Below are positions 14,096 through 15,789 of a stretch of 15,789 nt of DNA, piece by piece. The stretch comes from Pseudomonadota bacterium (GTDB lineage: Bacteria > Pseudomonadota > Alphaproteobacteria > Rhizobiales > Afifellaceae), in the NCBI GenBank assembly GCA_023417735.1, contig JAEZEK010000333.1:1-15789 (forward strand), written 5' to 3'. The notes beneath the pieces were generated by a model that saw nothing but the letters and a program-made list of their open reading frames with translations, searched no databases and had not been told where the DNA came from. Positions within the stretch are counted from its first letter, which is position 1; every line of letters begins with the position of its first letter. The position numbers and the translations under genes were made by a program.

Positions 14096-15031
14096 ATGAG
14101 AACTCTTGCCGCCGCGCTCATCGCCGGCATCGCATCGATACAGGGCGCGAGCGCGGCCGACAGGCTGACCGTGCTGCTCGACTGGTTCGTCAACCCGGAT
14201 CACGCGCCGCTCGTCGTGGCGGCCGAGAAGGGGTACTTCGCCGAGAAAGGACTGGACGTCGAGCTCGTTCCGCCGGCCGATCCGAGCGCCCCGCCCCGGC
14301 TCGTCGCCGCCGGCCAGGGCGACATCGCGATCACCTACCAGCCGAACCTCTACCTCCAGCGCGAGCAGGACCTGCCGCTCGTCAGGATCGGAACCCTCGT
14401 CGCCACACCGCTCAACGCCCTGGTGGCGCTCGCCGACGGGCCGGTGAAGGCGCTCGAGGATCTGAAGGGCAAGACCATCGGCTACTCGGTTGCCGGGTTC
14501 GAGGAGGTGCTGCTCGAGGCGATGCTTGCGGGCACCGGCGTCGAGATGAAGGACGTGACGCTCGTCAACGTGAACTTCGCGCTCTCGCCGGCCCTCATCG
14601 CCGGCCGCGTCGATGCGGTGATCGGCGCCTTCCGGAACTTCGAGCTGACGCAGCTGCGGCTCGAGGGTCGCGAGGGCACCGCGTTCTACCCGGAGGAATC
14701 AGGCGTTCCGGCCTATGACGAACTGATCTACGTGGCCCATCGCGACGGCCTCGGGGACGATCGGCTGAAGCGGTTCCTGGAGGCGGTCGAGCGGGCCACC
14801 CTCTATCTCACGAACCATCCGGAGGACGGGCTGGAGATCTTCCTCCGGGTCCATCCCGATCTCGGGGACGAGCTCAACCGGCGCGCCTATGCCGACACGC
14901 TGCCGCGTTTCTCGCAAAGCCCGGCCGCGCTCGACCGGATGCGCTACGCCCGCTTCGCCGCCTTTCTGGCGGAACGCGGCCTCATCGAGGAGGCGCGGCC
15001 GGTCGACGAGTACGCCGTCGCCCTGGAGTGA
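14096..15031 (+). CDS. thiY: Periplasmic substrate-binding protein, NMT1/THI5-like (ThiY-like)
   Basis: The 311-residue protein begins with a Sec signal peptide (MRTLAAALIAGIASIQGASA, cleavage probably after ASA at residue 20). The mature part follows the NMT1/THI5-like fold. It has LTVLLDWFVNPDHAPLVVAAEKGYF, where the DWFVNPDHAP segment is characteristic of pyrimidine-binding ThiY proteins. Further on are GQGDIAITYQPNLYL, LKGKTIGYSVAGFEEVLLEAML and LIAGRVDAVIGAFRNFE. It should capture a thiamine-pyrimidine precursor in the periplasm for the ThiX-like permease. The ATG has AAGGAAG, overlapping the permease stop, so the two are translated together under the TPP riboswitch. It is the last gene of the operon; a convergent gene begins 23 bp on. 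Confidence 0.88.
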   Translation: MRTLAAALIAGIASIQGASAADRLTVLLDWFVNPDHAPLVVAAEKGYFAEKGLDVELVPPADPSAPPRLVAAGQGDIAITYQPNLYLQREQDLPLVRIGTLVATPLNALVALADGPVKALEDLKGKTIGYSVAGFEEVLLEAMLAGTGVEMKDVTLVNVNFALSPALIAGRVDAVIGAFRNFELTQLRLEGREGTAFYPEESGVPAYDELIYVAHRDGLGDDRLKRFLEAVERATLYLTNHPEDGLEIFLRVHPDLGDELNRRAYADTLPRFSQSPAALDRMRYARFAAFLAERGLIEEARPVDEYAVALE

Positions 15032-15054
15032 CGCAGGCGGGGATCGATCCGGCG

Positions 15055-15789
15055 TCAGGACCGGTCCCACGCCCGCATGACCGTCTCGAACAGGCGGTCG
15101 CCGGCAATCCCCTTCTCGAAGGTGAGGAGGGCGCGCTTGCCGTCGGTGAAAAGGAGCGGCATGTCGAACCAGGAGCCGTCGCGCATCAGCGCCACGTTCC
15201 GGTTGATCTGCTCCTCCTCGTCGGAGAGCGCGATCCAGAACAGCGTGTCCGTCACCGGCACCGCGGCGCCGGCGAGCGGCTGGCCGCGGGCCTGCTCGTT
15301 CGGCTTGAGCACCAGCGCCGGCACCCGCTCGATCGCGGTTTCCGACAGGTCGCCCTCGAAGGCGATCTCGACCATGTGGCTCGCCGGCAGGCCCTGGTCC
15401 GTGTTCTTCGAGATGGTGAGCGTGACGGTCGCGTCGCGTTCGGGGATGCGCATGATGCCGCGGATCGCAGGCAGGCCGTCGGGCCGGTCGACCTGCTCCC
15501 AGGTGGTCTGGCCCTGCGCAGCCTGTCCGGACTGCTCGCCCTCGCCCTGCTCGTAGAAGATCGCGCGCTGTGCCACGATGCTCTGGCCGGGGGCAGGTGC
15601 CGGCGCAGCAGTGTCGGGAGCAGGTGCCGGGATCGCCTCCGCCTCCGGCTCGGCGGGGACCTGCGCGGTATCCGGCGCGCCATCGTCCGGCATCGGCACG
15701 GGCTGATCCGGCGTGAGCTCGGGCGGCGCGGCGGGGTCGGGCTCGACCTGCGCCACCTCCCCCTGCCCTTCAGGCGCAGGGTCGGCGGC
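15055..15789 (-). CDS. Conserved hypothetical protein, N-terminus beyond the window
   Basis: The visible 244 residues fall into two parts. First is a Pro/Ala/Glu/Asp-rich low-complexity stretch (about the first 85 residues, with PAPAPDTAAPAPAPGQ), typical of a linker after a membrane anchor. The second is a folded domain of about 150 residues: RAIFYEQGEG, WEQVD, DATVTLTISKNTDQGLPASH, VPALVLKPNEQARGQPL, DTLFWIALSDEEEQINRNV, WFDMPLLFTDGKRALLTFEKG and FETVMRAW. This pattern recalls conserved proteins of Bradyrhizobium and relatives with no assigned function. The frame is open to the right edge without stop, and the first possible start inside (GTG 15756) lies within the low-complexity region, so the true start, probably with a membrane segment, is outside. 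It is convergent with thiY, 23 bp apart. Confidence 0.75.
   Translation of the reverse strand, partial: AADPAPEGQGEVAQVEPDPAAPPELTPDQPVPMPDDGAPDTAQVPAEPEAEAIPAPAPDTAAPAPAPGQSIVAQRAIFYEQGEGEQSGQAAQGQTTWEQVDRPDGLPAIRGIMRIPERDATVTLTISKNTDQGLPASHMVEIAFEGDLSETAIERVPALVLKPNEQARGQPLAGAAVPVTDTLFWIALSDEEEQINRNVALMRDGSWFDMPLLFTDGKRALLTFEKGIAGDRLFETVMRAWDRS

Overview
The window is high-GC DNA from an alphaproteobacterium, most likely of the order Hyphomicrobiales (Rhizobiales). Evidence for this is the str-operon order rpsL-rpsG-fusA with alphaproteobacterial-type protein sequences, a 156-residue S7, the rluD-rpoH neighbourhood, an RpoH-type sigma factor, a PcaR/PobR-like IclR regulator, and a TPP-riboswitch-controlled ThiX/ThiY-type transporter. 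No plasmid, phage, IS or CRISPR hallmark was seen, so this reads as chromosome.

Layout from left to right. (1) 1-2510, minus strand: the str operon, rpsL (S12), rpsG (S7) and the 5' two-thirds of fusA (EF-G, cut by the window edge). It is preceded by a good sigma-70-type promoter and a leader of about 210 nt with a strong hairpin. (2) 2575-3184, minus: two small genes, a possible 29-residue membrane protein and a 79-residue protein of unknown function. (3) 3185-5470, minus: a degraded catabolic cluster. It holds an IclR regulator whose 3' end runs into the last ~58 codons of a beta-keto acid cleavage enzyme (BKACE, DUF849), an intact pcaC-type decarboxylase, and the first ~133 codons of a FAS1/MaoC-like dehydratase. 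Internal deletions seem to have removed the middle and the end of the cluster. (4) 5706-5797, minus: tRNA-Ser(GCU). (5) 6057-7894, plus: a two-gene unit, an SGNH-like protein and a GSCFA-domain protein, with visibly less GC-rich sequence than the surroundings. (6) 8083-8640, minus: a 39-residue membrane-protein candidate and a 128-residue single-pass membrane protein. The latter is head to head with rluD, and their start codons overlap. (7) 8639-10659, plus: rluD and rpoH. (8) 10699-13099, minus: an erythromycin-esterase-family protein and a DMT/EamA transporter. (9) 13155-15031, plus: promoter, TPP riboswitch, thiX-like permease and thiY-like binding protein, without an ATPase gene. (10) 15055-15789, minus: a conserved hypothetical protein with a Pro/Ala/Glu-rich N-terminal part, cut by the right edge.

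Most of the window is housekeeping or ordinary. The parts most worth a second look are the collapsed IclR-BKACE-PcaC-dehydratase cluster, the GSCFA/SGNH pair next to tRNA-Ser, the riboswitch expression platform that can pair over the thiX start codon, the ATPase-less thiXY unit, the Asn at EF-G position 61 in switch I, and three small proteins (29, 39 and 79 residues). I found no convincing case for a wholly new multi-gene system. The SGNH/GSCFA pair is the nearest to an undescribed function.
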